Of a stretch of DNA of 64,000 nt, positions 11,371 through 21,353 are shown one piece after another. The stretch is from Lysobacterales bacterium (GTDB lineage: Bacteria > Pseudomonadota > Gammaproteobacteria > Xanthomonadales > Wenzhouxiangellaceae). The DNA lies in NCBI GenBank assembly GCA_002722315.1, contig PBLG01000021.1:1-64000 (forward strand), given 5' to 3'. Both the position numbers and the translations under genes were made by a program. The first letter of the stretch is position 1; every line of letters begins with the position of its first letter. The notes under the pieces were generated by a model. The model made no database searches, was not told the origin of the DNA, and was given only the letters and a program-made list of their open reading frames with translations.

Positions 11371-13947
11371 ATGCGAATGGACAAACTCACCGCGCGATTC
11401 CAGCAGGCGCTGAACGAAGCCCAGAGCCTGGCGCTGGGCCTGGATCACTCGATGCTCGAACCCGAGCACGTCATGGTTGCGCTGCTGGACCAGGAGGGCG
11501 GCGGCATGCGCGGGTTGATGACCAAGGCCGGTGCGCAGGTTGCAGCCTTACGTTCGAGTCTGGGCGAGAAGCTCGACGGCCTGCCGAAGGTCTCCGGTGG
11601 CGAGGCCGGGCAGATCAACCTGTCCAACGATCTCGGCCGGGTGCTGAATCTGACCGACAAGATCGCCCAGAAGCGCGGCGACGCCTACATTGCGTCCGAG
11701 CTGTTCGTGCTTGCCGCGCTGGAGGCCAAGGTCGCCCTGAGCGAGATCCTGCACAAGGCCGGTGTTACGAAGCAGGGCGTCGAAAACGCCATCGAGTCGG
11801 TGCGCGGCGGGGAAAAGGTCGACGATCCGAACGCCGAGGATACGCGCGAGGCGCTGGACAAGTACACGGTCGATCTTACCGAGAAGGCCGAGCAGTCGCG
11901 GCTCGATCCGGTCATTGGCCGCGACGAGGAAATCCGCCGGGCCATCCAGGTGCTGCAGCGCCGGACCAAGAACAACCCGGTGCTGATCGGCGAGCCCGGC
12001 GTGGGCAAGACCGCGATCGTCGAGGGCCTGGCCCAGCGCATCATCAACGGCGAGGTGCCCGAGGGGCTTCGCGACAAGCGCGTGCTGTCGCTGGACATGG
12101 GCGCGCTGATCGCCGGTGCGAAGTTTCGCGGCGAGTTCGAGGAACGCCTGAAGGCCGTACTCAACGACCTCAAGAAGCAGGAAGGCCGGATCATACTGTT
12201 CATCGACGAGATTCATACCATGGTCGGCGCCGGCAAGGCCGAAGGTTCCATGGACGCCGGCAACATGCTCAAGCCCGCGCTCGCGCGCGGCGAACTGCAC
12301 TGCATCGGCGCGACCACGCTGGATGAATACCGCGAGCACATCGAGAAGGACGCCGCGCTGGAAAGACGCTTCCAGAAGGTTCTGGTCGGCGAACCCAGCG
12401 TGGAGGATACCATCGCCATCCTGAGGGGGCTTCAGGAGCGCTACGAAGTTCACCACGGGGTCGATATCACCGACCCGGCGCTGGTGGCCGCGGCCACGCT
12501 GTCGCACCGCTATATCACGGATCGCAACCTGCCCGACAAGGCGATCGACCTGATGGACGAGGCCGCCAGTCGAATCCGCATGGAAATCGATTCCAAGCCC
12601 GAGGCCCTGGACCGACTGGAGCGACGCCTGATCCAGCTCAAGATCCAGCGCGAAGCGCTAAAGGCCGAGACCGACGAGGCCTCGAAGAAGCGGCTGGCCG
12701 ACCTGGAGTCCGAAATCGAGGAACTGGAGCGCGAATTCTCGGACCTGGAGGAGATCTGGAAGTCCGAGAAAGCCTCGGTGCAGGGCGCCACGCATGTCAA
12801 GGAAGAGCTCGAACGCGCCCGCGCCGAGCTGGATAACGCCCGCCGCGCGCAGGACTGGTCGCGCATGGCCGAGCTGCAGCACGGCCGGATTCCCGAGCTG
12901 GAACAGCAGCTGGAGCAGGCCGAGTCGGCCGAGACCACCGGCCACTTCCAGCTACTGCGCAGCAAGGTCACCGAAGAAGAGATCGCCGAAATCGTCAGCC
13001 GCTGGACCGGCATTCCGGTCTCCAAGATGCTCGAAGGCGAGCGGGACAAGCTGCTGCGCATGGAAGAGGCGCTTCACGAACGCGTGATCGGCCAGGACGA
13101 GGCGGTCGAGGCCGTGGCCGACGCCATCCGTCGGTCCAGGGCAGGGCTGGCCGACCCGAACCGGCCCAACGGCTCCTTCCTGTTCCTGGGCCCCACCGGC
13201 GTGGGCAAGACCGAGTTGTGCAAGTCACTGGCCAACTTCCTGTTCGATACGGAAGACGCCATGGTGCGCATCGACATGTCGGAATTCATGGAAAAGCACG
13301 CGGTTGCCCGTCTCATCGGTGCGCCGCCGGGCTACATCGGCTACGAGGAAGGCGGCTATCTCACCGAAACCGTCCGCCGCCGGCCGTATTCGGTGATTCT
13401 GCTCGACGAGGTCGAAAAGGCCCACCCGGACGTGTTCAACATCCTGCTGCAGGTGCTTGACGATGGGCGTCTGACCGACGGCCACGGTCGTACGGTCGAT
13501 TTCCGCAACACCGTGATCGTCATGACGTCCAACCTCGGCTCGGACCGCATCCAGCGTCTGGCCGGCCAGGAGAGCTACGAGTCGATGAAGTCGGCCGTGA
13601 TGGAAGTCGTCGGCCAGCACTTCCGCCCCGAGTTCGTCAACCGGGTCGACGAGATCGTCGTGTTCCACCCGCTGGACCAGAAGCAGATCCGCCAGATCGC
13701 CGGCATCCAGATCCAGTACCTGGCGCGTCGCCTGGCCGACCGCGACATCGGCTTCGAAATCACCGACGCCGCGCTGGACCTGCTGGGCGAGGCCGGCTTC
13801 GATCCGGTCTACGGTGCGAGACCGTTGAAACGCGCCATCCAGTCGCGGCTGGAAAACCCGCTGGCGCAGAAAATCCTCTCAGGCGATTACGGACCGGGGG
13901 ATACGGTCAGGGTCGACGCTGTTGACGGTGAACTGATGTTTGCGTGA
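11371..13947 (+). CDS. clpB: ATP-dependent chaperone (disaggregase) ClpB
   Basis: 858 aa, the expected length. It extracts polypeptides from aggregates together with DnaK. It carries an N-terminal Clp repeat domain (about 1-145), a first AAA+ module with Walker A GEPGVGKT near 207 and FIDEIHTM, and a long coiled-coil middle domain (about 405-525) rich in Glu and Arg. A second AAA+ module follows, with Walker A GPTGVGKT near 608 and an [10 protein letters not shown] motif. The start at 11371 is preceded by TAGGGAAG. A likely sigma-32 promoter lies just upstream. Confidence 0.98.
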   Translation: MRMDKLTARFQQALNEAQSLALGLDHSMLEPEHVMVALLDQEGGGMRGLMTKAGAQVAALRSSLGEKLDGLPKVSGGEAGQINLSNDLGRVLNLTDKIAQKRGDAYIASELFVLAALEAKVALSEILHKAGVTKQGVENAIESVRGGEKVDDPNAEDTREALDKYTVDLTEKAEQSRLDPVIGRDEEIRRAIQVLQRRTKNNPVLIGEPGVGKTAIVEGLAQRIINGEVPEGLRDKRVLSLDMGALIAGAKFRGEFEERLKAVLNDLKKQEGRIILFIDEIHTMVGAGKAEGSMDAGNMLKPALARGELHCIGATTLDEYREHIEKDAALERRFQKVLVGEPSVEDTIAILRGLQERYEVHHGVDITDPALVAAATLSHRYITDRNLPDKAIDLMDEAASRIRMEIDSKPEALDRLERRLIQLKIQREALKAETDEASKKRLADLESEIEELEREFSDLEEIWKSEKASVQGATHVKEELERARAELDNARRAQDWSRMAELQHGRIPELEQQLEQAESAETTGHFQLLRSKVTEEEIAEIVSRWTGIPVSKMLEGERDKLLRMEEALHERVIGQDEAVEAVADAIRRSRAGLADPNRPNGSFLFLGPTGVGKTELCKSLANFLFDTEDAMVRIDMSEFMEKHAVARLIGAPPGYIGYEEGGYLTETVRRRPYSVILLDEVEKAHPDVFNILLQVLDDGRLTDGHGRTVDFRNTVIVMTSNLGSDRIQRLAGQESYESMKSAVMEVVGQHFRPEFVNRVDEIVVFHPLDQKQIRQIAGIQIQYLARRLADRDIGFEITDAALDLLGEAGFDPVYGARPLKRAIQSRLENPLAQKILSGDYGPGDTVRVDAVDGELMFA

Positions 13948-14009
13948 GCGTCCGAAGCTTTGAACGTGGCGGGGTTCATGAGTTGTTTGGCACCAATGAT
14001 TGGAAGTTC

Positions 14010-14077
14010 GCAGGAGCCTCCTTGCAGGCGAACAAAAGCGGGGCGCCCTAGCTATTCGCCCGCAAGCGGGCTCCTAC
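14010..14077. repeat. Inverted pair of REP-like palindromes
   Basis: Two related units face each other: 14010-14033 (begins GCAGGAGCC, ends GGCGAAC) and 14055-14077 (begins TTCGCCCGC, ends GGCTCCTAC). They match as reverse complements with a few mismatches and are 21 bp apart. They occupy the gap between the convergent clpB and nadE genes, a typical place for REP/BIME elements of Pseudomonas and Xanthomonas type. No REP-associated transposase is in this window. Confidence 0.7.
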
Positions 14078-14094
14078 AATTGGTCGACTCAAAA

Positions 14095-16044
14095 TTATGG
14101 GTCCTGCCCGGGTTCGAGCGCTGCGAGTTCGGCCAGCAGCCCGTCCGACGACGCTTCGTCGGGCATGCGCCAGTCGCCCCGGGGGGAAAGCGTGATGGTG
14201 CCCACCTTGGGGCCTGCCGGCAGGGTGGTGCGCTTGAACTGCTGGGAGAAGAAACGGCGGATGAACGTGACCAGCCAGCGATGGATCTCCCTGGCGGGGT
14301 ATTGATCCTTGAAAGCCATGCAGGCCAGGTGGTAGATCTTGGCCGGGCGCGCGCCGTTGCGTATGAAATGAAACAGGAAGAAATCGTGCAGTTCGTAAGG
14401 GCCGATGATCTGTTCGGTGTGCTGGGCGATCCGGCCTTCCTCGGCCGGCAGCAGCTCGGGTGAAACCGGCGTTTCCAGCACCCGGTTGAGCACCGCGGAG
14501 AGTGCCTTGCCGGCGCGATTGGCCGCGTACCAGCGCACCAGGTAGCGGACCATGGTCTTGGGCACGCCGGCGTTGACGTTGTAGCTGGCCATGTGGTCGG
14601 CGTTGTATGTGCACCAGCCCAGCGCTAGTTCCGACAGGCTGCCGGTGCCCACAACGATCCCGTCGACCTGGTTGCCGTAGTTGAACAGGACCTGGGTGCG
14701 CTCGCGGGCCTGGGCGTTCTCGAACACGATATCGTCCCGGCCGCCGTGCTCGAGGTCTTCCAGGTGCTGGCGCACCGCGGCCCGAATCGAGATTTCCTTG
14801 AGCCTGACGCCGCCGGCTTGTGCGAGTTGACGCGCCGAGGTCAGGGTGTGGTCGCTGGTGGCCGGACCGGGCAACGTCAGGGCGTGCAGTTGTTCGGCGC
14901 TGCGCTCGAGCTTCTCGAGGGCTTCCAGGCAGACGAGGAAAGCCAGCGTACTGTCCAGCCCGCCCGATAATCCCAGCACCAGTGCATTCGCACCGGAAGC
15001 CACCAGGCGTCGGGCCAGCCCGGTGGCCTGTATTCGCATGATTTCCAGCGCGCGCGCCTCGAAGCGCGCTTCGTCGTCGGGCACGAACGGGTGGGCATCG
15101 ACCGGCCTCGTCAGCGTATCAAGACCAGGGGCTTCGGCCAGGACCTCGACCCGATGGTGCTCCCCTGTTCTCGGCCAGTGGCCGAAGGTCGTGTTCTGGG
15201 CGCGATCGTGGTGCAGCCGCTCGACGTCGAATTCGGTGACAAGCGTCTGGGCGTCGAACGAGAATCGATCGCTCTCGGCCAGCGCCTTGCCGTTCTCGTA
15301 GGCCAGCAGGTGCCCGCCGTAGACCACGTCCTTGGTCGATTCCATCGGCCCGCTGCCGGCGTAAAGATAGCCGCCGATGCCGCGGGCGCTCGCCATGTGC
15401 ACCAGCGAGCGCCGAAATTCCGCCTTGGCAACGTGTTCCGGGCTGGCCGACGGGTTGAGGATGAGTTCGGCGCCCGCCAGGCAATGCTCCATGCCGGGGG
15501 GGTAGGGCGACCAAAGGTCTTCGCAGATCTCGATCGCGAAATTAATGGGTCCTGCGCGAAAAAGCTGGTTGCATGCGATACGGAACCGGCCGAAGTCGGG
15601 ATCGTCGACGGCCTGGTCTACGCCTCTGCCGGAAGCGAACCAGCGGCATTCGTAGAATTCGCCGTAGTTCGGCTGCACCTGCTTGGGCCCCACGCCCCGG
15701 ATCTGCCCGCCGGCCAGCACGACGGCGGCATTGAACAGCCGTCCGTCCGGCGCGCGCCAGGGTGCCCCGACCACCGCGACGAGCCGGTCGGAGGCCTCGG
15801 CAATCGTCTTCAGCGCCTCGCGTACGGACCGATGCAGACCGCTGCTGAAGAAAAGGTCCTCGCAGGTGTAGCCGGTCAGGCAAAGCTCCGGGAAAAGCGC
15901 GATGGCCGTGCCCTGGTCGGCCAGCTGGCGCAGATGGCCCGCGATGCGCTGCGCGTTTGTCGCCGGGTCGCCCAGTGCCAGCACCGGCGCGACCGCAGCA
16001 GCGCGAACGAAACCGAAATCTGCGAGGTCGACATCCTGTTTCAT
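14095..16044 (-). CDS. nadE: Glutamine-dependent NAD+ synthetase
   Basis: 649 aa, typical of the two-domain form. The N-terminal nitrilase-type glutaminase domain has the catalytic Glu in FPELCLTGY and the nucleophilic Cys in EICEDLW. The C-terminal synthetase domain carries the ATP-binding loop LGLSGGLDSTLAF. It amidates nicotinic acid adenine dinucleotide to NAD+ using glutamine nitrogen. It is convergent with clpB across the REP pair. The gap upstream (16045-16326) shows no further gene. Confidence 0.96.
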   Translation of the reverse strand: MKQDVDLADFGFVRAAAVAPVLALGDPATNAQRIAGHLRQLADQGTAIALFPELCLTGYTCEDLFFSSGLHRSVREALKTIAEASDRLVAVVGAPWRAPDGRLFNAAVVLAGGQIRGVGPKQVQPNYGEFYECRWFASGRGVDQAVDDPDFGRFRIACNQLFRAGPINFAIEICEDLWSPYPPGMEHCLAGAELILNPSASPEHVAKAEFRRSLVHMASARGIGGYLYAGSGPMESTKDVVYGGHLLAYENGKALAESDRFSFDAQTLVTEFDVERLHHDRAQNTTFGHWPRTGEHHRVEVLAEAPGLDTLTRPVDAHPFVPDDEARFEARALEIMRIQATGLARRLVASGANALVLGLSGGLDSTLAFLVCLEALEKLERSAEQLHALTLPGPATSDHTLTSARQLAQAGGVRLKEISIRAAVRQHLEDLEHGGRDDIVFENAQARERTQVLFNYGNQVDGIVVGTGSLSELALGWCTYNADHMASYNVNAGVPKTMVRYLVRWYAANRAGKALSAVLNRVLETPVSPELLPAEEGRIAQHTEQIIGPYELHDFFLFHFIRNGARPAKIYHLACMAFKDQYPAREIHRWLVTFIRRFFSQQFKRTTLPAGPKVGTITLSPRGDWRMPDEASSDGLLAELAALEPGQDP

Positions 16045-16326
16045 GCCGTGGACTCGGATTCTGGGCGGTGCGGGATGTCGAGAGCAGGATCGGTTGAAGC
16101 GAGCACGTTATCGGGGCCTGTCATGGCGTTGTTCCGAAGCTTACCAGACGTTGTCCCGGAGACGTCTTCGCGGCGACGACAAGACTCGGTCGAAAGCGGA
16201 CGCGCGAACCCGTGCAAAGGGGTTTGAACGCGCACGGTCGCCCGATTGGGTGGACACGAAATGCGAGTGCCGAACGAGCGGTTACAATCGGGCCATTCGA
16301 TCACTCGTCCGTAGGTGGTGGCGTTC

Positions 16327-17217
16327 ATGGCTGACGCGAATACTTTCCCTGTCCGATACGTGGAACCGGTATTCAGGCCGCCCAGCGAAGCCGATTCGCT
16401 GATTCTGCCGGTCACCGACGGATGTTCCTGGAACAAGTGCACCTTTTGCGAAATGTATACCGCGCCGCAGAAGAAGTTCAGGGCGCGGGACGAGCGTGAG
16501 GTCATGGAAATGATCCGCCGCTGCGGAGAATTCTACGGCACGAGCGTCCGGCGGGTTTTCCTGGCCGACGGCGACGCGCTGGTGCTGCCGACTCACCGCC
16601 TCGTTCGGATACTCAGGGCCATATCCGAATTCATGCCGGGCGTGGAGCGAGTCTCCAGTTATTGCCTTGCAAGAAACCTGCGCCGCAAGTCGAGCGGGGA
16701 ATTGACCGAACTGCGCGAGGCCGGATTGCAGATGGCCTACCTGGGCGCAGAATCCGGTGACGACGCGGTGCTCGCAAGGGTCAGCAAGGGCGAGACGTTT
16801 GATTCCACCCGGCAAGCCCTGGACAAACTCGGCGAGGCCGGTATCAAGCGCTCGGTGATGATTCTCAACGGCCTGGGCGGCGATCGATACAGCAACCAGC
16901 ACGCCGAAAACTCGGCCCGTCTGGCAAACGCCACGCAGCCTGAGTACCTCGCAACGCTGGTGGTGAGTTTTCCCCAGGGAGAAGCGAGGTTACGGAGCGG
17001 ATTCCCGGACTTCGAACCGCTGGACCGGATCGGGCTTTTCCGTGAAATGCGCCGATTCATCGATGCGCTGCAACTTCACGAGACTGTATTCCGCTCCGAC
17101 CATGCCTCGAACTGGCTGGTTCTCAAGGGCACGCTGGGCGCCGACAAGACGCGCATGCTCGGGCAGCTCGAGCAGGCCATAAACAGTCCTGAAAACGCCC
17201 CGCTCCGCCCCGATTGA
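16327..17217 (+). CDS. Radical SAM protein of unknown substrate
   Basis: 296 aa. The CxxxCxxC signature for the [4Fe-4S] cluster appears as CSWNKCTFC at about residues 34-42. LGAESGDD and a C-terminal half fitting a short SPASM-less radical SAM fold follow. ATG 16327 is chosen because AGGTGG lies 8 bp upstream; in-frame GTG codons lie at 16315 and 16318. No neighbouring substrate gene is evident, so only the chemistry class can be stated. Confidence 0.85.
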   Translation: MADANTFPVRYVEPVFRPPSEADSLILPVTDGCSWNKCTFCEMYTAPQKKFRARDEREVMEMIRRCGEFYGTSVRRVFLADGDALVLPTHRLVRILRAISEFMPGVERVSSYCLARNLRRKSSGELTELREAGLQMAYLGAESGDDAVLARVSKGETFDSTRQALDKLGEAGIKRSVMILNGLGGDRYSNQHAENSARLANATQPEYLATLVVSFPQGEARLRSGFPDFEPLDRIGLFREMRRFIDALQLHETVFRSDHASNWLVLKGTLGADKTRMLGQLEQAINSPENAPLRPD

Positions 17218-17355
17218 GCCAGGGGGCTGTGATCGGCCCGCGACGGTATCCGCTGCTGAAACGGTTGCGAACGGCTAGCATTTCGGTGCATGATGTCGAA
17301 TCCATCACATTTTTTGATGGCTGGGGCGCTGCTTTTTGCATTCGAGGTGTGTCGC

Positions 17356-17727
17356 ATGGCCGAAATTCTTGCCGTTCAACCCGTGCTCATGGTGCGAGAC
17401 GTTGCGCGAGCGCTGTCGTTCTATCGTCGACTCGGGTTCGAGCAGACGTTTTCGGATCGAACACGCAACGCACGCTATGCCGGGATCCGTCACGGAAGCT
17501 GCGAGCTGCACCTCCAGCGTCACGATCCACTGGAATGGACGTATCCGGTGGATCGCCCGACCACGCGTTTCGTCGTGGATGACGTCGACGCATTGCACGC
17601 GAATTTCCTGAAGACGCGGATTCAGTATCTGACGAAACCCGCGACAACGCCATGGGGAACCTACGAGTTTCATCTGCAGGACCCGGACGGCAACGGGCTC
17701 CAGTTCTATAGGGACAGCCGGGACTGA
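17356..17727 (+). CDS. VOC-family (glyoxalase/bleomycin-resistance fold) protein
   Basis: 123 aa, one vicinal-oxygen-chelate module pair. The family pattern is visible: an opening QPVLMVRDVARALSFYRRLGF, then a closing FHLQDPDGNGLQFY. Members are metal-dependent lyases, isomerases or dioxygenases, or bind drugs; the substrate cannot be inferred. ATG 17356 is chosen because CGAGGTG precedes it. Confidence 0.85.
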   Translation: MAEILAVQPVLMVRDVARALSFYRRLGFEQTFSDRTRNARYAGIRHGSCELHLQRHDPLEWTYPVDRPTTRFVVDDVDALHANFLKTRIQYLTKPATTPWGTYEFHLQDPDGNGLQFYRDSRD

Positions 17728-17806
17728 GTCGCCGCACCCGGCGCCCGGCGGCTTGTAGGGGGCCACGGCATTGGGTACAGTTGGTCATCCATCCGAAAAA
17801 CCGGGC

Positions 17807-18418
17807 ATGCGGTCAATGAAGAATTTTCTCCGGCGAAATTTCGTGCTGGTGCTGGGTATTTCGCTGCCCATGCTCCTGATTGCCGCGCTGTTGCTGGTGC
17901 ACGGTATTTCTCGGCTGACCGCGACCAGGCCCGCTTATCCGGTGCTGTATGTTTCCTTCGAGAACTATTTCGGCCCGCATTTCTACGATTTCGATATCGA
18001 CGAATCCGGCCGGCTCGAGATAGGATTCACGCTGGCCGAAGACGCCGACGCCGCCTCGAACCGTCAACCTTCCGATGCAACCCTGGCCCTGTTCGACGCA
18101 CGATCGGACACGCTGGAGACGTTCACGCTGCAGGCGCCCGGGGATGCGCCGCGGGGGCGGCGCGTGGAGGTGGACCCTCCCGAAGCGCTCGCTGGACTGA
18201 CGTTCAGCGACAGCACAACGGCCCCGGACGGCTATCGTCTGGAACTTGCCGCGTATCGTGGCGGTGGCTTGCTGCGCGAGATCTTCGGCAGCGGCGGCCG
18301 CTCGCGTCATCACCGGCTGGTCGACAACGGGGTTTCCTTCCGCGTGCCGGATATAGGCGGCTCGACGTACGCTTACCACGACGCTTTCGTCGGCTGGGTG
18401 ATCGAAGGCGATGAGTGA
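17807..18418 (+). CDS. Membrane-anchored hypothetical protein, partner of next gene
   Basis: About 203 aa; family not recognised. One N-terminal membrane segment (FVLVLGISLPMLLIAALLL) precedes a soluble, probably periplasmic domain rich in Asp, Phe and Tyr (ENYFGPHFYDFDIDESG). ATG 17807 and 17816 are both possible. The last codons overlap the start of the DUF2157-like gene at 18411, so the two are probably translated together. Confidence 0.65.
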   Translation: MRSMKNFLRRNFVLVLGISLPMLLIAALLLVHGISRLTATRPAYPVLYVSFENYFGPHFYDFDIDESGRLEIGFTLAEDADAASNRQPSDATLALFDARSDTLETFTLQAPGDAPRGRRVEVDPPEALAGLTFSDSTTAPDGYRLELAAYRGGGLLREIFGSGGRSRHHRLVDNGVSFRVPDIGGSTYAYHDAFVGWVIEGDE

Positions 18419-19355
18419 GCGTTCAGGCAATAGCACGGAGGCGCTGGACCGGATCGCCGCAATCGTCGAAGAACACGGGCTTTCTGTCGAGGAGGTCGTC
18501 GAACGGCTGGACGGCGGATCCGGCGACGCCGGCGCCGGACGCAACGAACGCCTGATCAGAAGAATCCTGGCCTACCTGGGTGCAATCTTCGTGCTTGCCG
18601 GCACGATCACGGCGGTCAACATGTTCTGGGACGATCTTGGAAGCGCGTCTCGAGTGATCGCCAGCTTCGGAACCGGCTTGAGCGCACTCGTACTGGCGGT
18701 AGCAACACTGCGCGACAAACGCTACGAGGCCGCATCGACGCCGCTGCTGCTGGTCGCTGCACTGTTTCAGACATCGGGTCTGTTCGTGTTTCTCAACGAA
18801 TACTTCGGCGGTGATGATCCTGCGCTGGGTGCGATGGCGGTATTCGGTGTCATGGGACTTCAGTCGCTCTTGCTGTTTGCCGCGATTCGCAGGACCAGCA
18901 TGGTTTTCCTTTCCCTGTTCTTCGGTTTTGCGTTTCTGGCATCCGTGCTGGCCTGGCTGGACGTGGACGACGGATTCGGCGCCCTGGTCATCGGAATCTC
19001 AGGATTGCTGGTCAGCTGGCGAGTTCACGAGACGCCGCATCGGTCGGTCACGCCGCCGGCGTTCTTCGTCTTCGGCGCGCTGACGGCGTTGGGTGCGTTC
19101 GACCTGGTCGAAGGGCAATTCCCGATGGATTTCTCCCTGGCCGGCGTGGCCGCCGCGCTGATTTACGCCGGCGTGGTTGCCCGAAGCCGTTCGCTGCTGG
19201 TCACAGGCGTGCTCGCGATGCTCGGGTTCCTGGGGTACTTCACCAACGAATATTTCGCCGACATGCTCAGCTGGCCGGTGGCGCTGATCCTGATGGGGCT
19301 GCTGATGCTGGGATTGTCCAGTTACGCGCTGAAACTGGGCCGCCGGATGGGTTGA
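18411..19355 (+). CDS. DUF2157-like polytopic membrane protein
   Basis: 314 aa. A short helical N-terminus contains HGLSVEEVVERL. Roughly nine hydrophobic helices follow, beginning RRILAYLGAIFVLAGTIT, reminiscent of DUF2157 proteins. Function is unknown. It begins eight bases before the preceding gene ends, so it belongs to the same two-gene unit. It ends with a short basic tail (LKLGRRMG). Confidence 0.75.
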   Translation: MSERSGNSTEALDRIAAIVEEHGLSVEEVVERLDGGSGDAGAGRNERLIRRILAYLGAIFVLAGTITAVNMFWDDLGSASRVIASFGTGLSALVLAVATLRDKRYEAASTPLLLVAALFQTSGLFVFLNEYFGGDDPALGAMAVFGVMGLQSLLLFAAIRRTSMVFLSLFFGFAFLASVLAWLDVDDGFGALVIGISGLLVSWRVHETPHRSVTPPAFFVFGALTALGAFDLVEGQFPMDFSLAGVAAALIYAGVVARSRSLLVTGVLAMLGFLGYFTNEYFADMLSWPVALILMGLLMLGLSSYALKLGRRMG

Positions 19356-19423
19356 CCGGTCGGCCTGCGATTCATCGGCTTACCGTGTAGGCTTGCATGA
19401 ACGACAATCGTGGAGCTTCGAAA

Positions 19424-19993
19424 ATGCCGATCACCAGGTTTGCTGGACTGATCCCCGTCCTGATCATCGCGACCTGTGCCGGTTGCGCGTCGCTGGGCGA
19501 GACACCGGCCGACAAGCGCCAGGCCGTCCTCGAGATGCGTGATCAGACCCTTGCGCGGCTGTACCGCGAAAAGCCGGGCGCGCGCGAGCGGATCTCCGAG
19601 GCGGCCGGCTGGGGCGTATTCGACGCGGCCAGCCAGAACCTGATCCTGCTTCAGACCGGCGGCGGCTACGGCGTGCTGACGTCGGCCGGCGGGGAAACCA
19701 CGTTCATGAAAGTCGGCGGGGCCGGCGTTGGATTCGGGATCGGCCTGAAGGACTATCGCGAGGTGATCATCTTTCGCAATCGGTCGGACTTCGACAAGTT
19801 TCGTGATTCCGGCTGGGAGGCCAGCGGCCAGGCCGAGGCCACCGCCCAGGCTGGAAGCCAGGGCGGTTCGGCAGCCGGAAAGCAGTCCATCGACATGGAC
19901 GTAACGACTTACCAGATGATGGAGTCCGGAATCGCGCTGCAGGCAACCGTGGGCGCCAGCAAGTACTGGAAATGGAGGGAACTCAATCAATAG
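19424..19993 (+). CDS. SYLF-domain lipoprotein (YSC84-like lipid-binding)
   Basis: About 189 aa. A signal peptide ends at a lipobox-like cysteine (ATCAGCASL), so the protein is probably lipidated and envelope-located. The remainder resembles the SYLF/YSC84 domain: ISEAAGWGVF, GGGYGVLTS and GGAGVGFGIGLKDYREVIIF are typical phrases. A Gln/Gly/Ala-rich linker (about 140-160) interrupts the C-terminal part. ATG 19424 is favoured over 19397 because GTGGAGC precedes it. Exact function in bacteria is unsettled. Confidence 0.8.
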   Translation: MPITRFAGLIPVLIIATCAGCASLGETPADKRQAVLEMRDQTLARLYREKPGARERISEAAGWGVFDAASQNLILLQTGGGYGVLTSAGGETTFMKVGGAGVGFGIGLKDYREVIIFRNRSDFDKFRDSGWEASGQAEATAQAGSQGGSAAGKQSIDMDVTTYQMMESGIALQATVGASKYWKWRELNQ

Positions 19994-20045
19994 CGTCGGT
20001 GCAGAAAGATCGCCGTTGAATTGAACGAGACAGGGTAGACACAGC

Positions 20046-20669
20046 ATGCAGAGAACGATGATCGTCGTCGACGATTTCATGGACAACGCCGACCGGATTC
20101 GGGATGCGGCGCTCAAGCTCGAATACCCGGCGCCGCCGGCGGAAGCGTATTATTCGGGCCGGAACTCGGCGCAGCGGGTCAACCTGCAGGGCGTGACCGA
20201 GCAGGCGTCGCGGCTGACCGGCGAGCCGCTGGAACCGGTTCCCGGCACCGGTCACGGCAAGTTTCGCCTGACCCTGGAGGGCGACGAGGGCCGCGGCGAT
20301 ATTCACATCGATAGCCAGTGCCACTGGTCGGGCATCTTCTATCTTTCCCGGCCCGAAGACTGTCGCGGCGGTACCGAGTTCTTTCGCCACAAGCCCACCG
20401 ACATGGAGCGGGTGCCGGTCACGCCGGCGGAATTGCAGGCGTGCGGCATGCAGTCTTTCGACGACGTCATCGAGCAGATCATGAAGCCGCATTCCAGCGA
20501 TCGCTCCAAGTGGGAGTCCACGATGCTCGTGCCGATGAAATTCAACAGGCTGATATTGTTCCGGCCCTGGTTCTGGCACGGCGCAGGGCCCGGCTTCGGC
20601 ACAAGACCCGAAAACGGACGATTGATTCACCTGCTGTTCTTCAGGCGTGCTCAGCCACGGGGAGTCTGA
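20046..20669 (+). CDS. DUF6445-like protein, possible Fe(II)/2OG dioxygenase fold
   Basis: 207 aa, no signal peptide. The layout recalls DUF6445 proteins related to 2-oxoglutarate/Fe(II) oxygenases. HID at about 83-85 plus a distal His in RPWFWHG near 178 could supply the HxD...H triad, and RLIHLLFF follows near the C-terminus. Activity is inference only. The methyltransferase gene starts two bases after it ends, so the two may share a transcript. Confidence 0.7.
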   Translation: MQRTMIVVDDFMDNADRIRDAALKLEYPAPPAEAYYSGRNSAQRVNLQGVTEQASRLTGEPLEPVPGTGHGKFRLTLEGDEGRGDIHIDSQCHWSGIFYLSRPEDCRGGTEFFRHKPTDMERVPVTPAELQACGMQSFDDVIEQIMKPHSSDRSKWESTMLVPMKFNRLILFRPWFWHGAGPGFGTRPENGRLIHLLFFRRAQPRGV

Positions 20670-20671
20670 AT

Positions 20672-21340
20672 ATGTCGACGCGTAGCATCGGTCTCGAAGA
20701 CGAACTCCAGGGTTACCTGACGGATCACTCCCTGCGTGAAGACCCGCTGCTGGCGGAGCTTCGAGCCGAAACCGCGAAAATGCCGCAGGCCAACATGCAG
20801 ATCGCGCCGGAGCAGGGCCAGTTCATGGCGCTGCTGGCCCGGATCATCGGCGCCAGGCGTTACCTCGAGGTGGGGACGTTTACCGGCTACAGCGCGCTTG
20901 CCGTCGTGCAGGCCATGCCGGCGAAGGGGGAGGCGACCTGCCTGGACGTCAGCGAGGAATGGACCACGGTTGCGCAACGCTACTGGATAAGGGCCGGGCT
21001 GGCCGATCGCATCCACCTGCATCTGCGACCGGCGGCCGAAACGCTCGCGTCGTTGATTCGCGACGGCTGGTCGGGCGACTACGACATGGCCTTCATCGAC
21101 GCCGACAAGACCGGCTACATCGATTACTACGAGGCCTGCATCACCCTGGTCCGCCCGGGCGGACTGATCCTCGTCGACAACACGCTCTGGGATGGCGAGG
21201 TGGTCATGCCTGAAGAAGATCAGGACGAGGATACCCGCGCCATCTGCGCATTCAACCGACACGTCCACGCCGACCAGCGGGTCGACGTTTCGCTGGTGCC
21301 GATCGGAGACGGTCTGACCATCGCGCGCAAGCGCGCCTGA
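20672..21340 (+). CDS. Class I SAM-dependent O-methyltransferase (Methyltransf_3 type)
   Basis: 222 aa. It resembles caffeoyl-CoA O-methyltransferase-like enzymes: SAM motif I LEVGTFTGYSAL near 66, the acidic MAFIDADKTGY near 140 with divalent-metal ligands, and LILVDNTLWDG. The acceptor is unknown. ATG 20672 has a GGGGAG site about 9 bp upstream. The open frame reaches 20318, but that part lies inside the previous gene. Confidence 0.9.
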   Translation: MSTRSIGLEDELQGYLTDHSLREDPLLAELRAETAKMPQANMQIAPEQGQFMALLARIIGARRYLEVGTFTGYSALAVVQAMPAKGEATCLDVSEEWTTVAQRYWIRAGLADRIHLHLRPAAETLASLIRDGWSGDYDMAFIDADKTGYIDYYEACITLVRPGGLILVDNTLWDGEVVMPEEDQDEDTRAICAFNRHVHADQRVDVSLVPIGDGLTIARKRA

Positions 21341-21353
21341 GTTTAGCTGCGTG

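Noticed and set aside
15091-16227. Long plus-strand frame opposite nadE
   Set aside because: Shadow of the NAD synthetase gene; no family resemblance.
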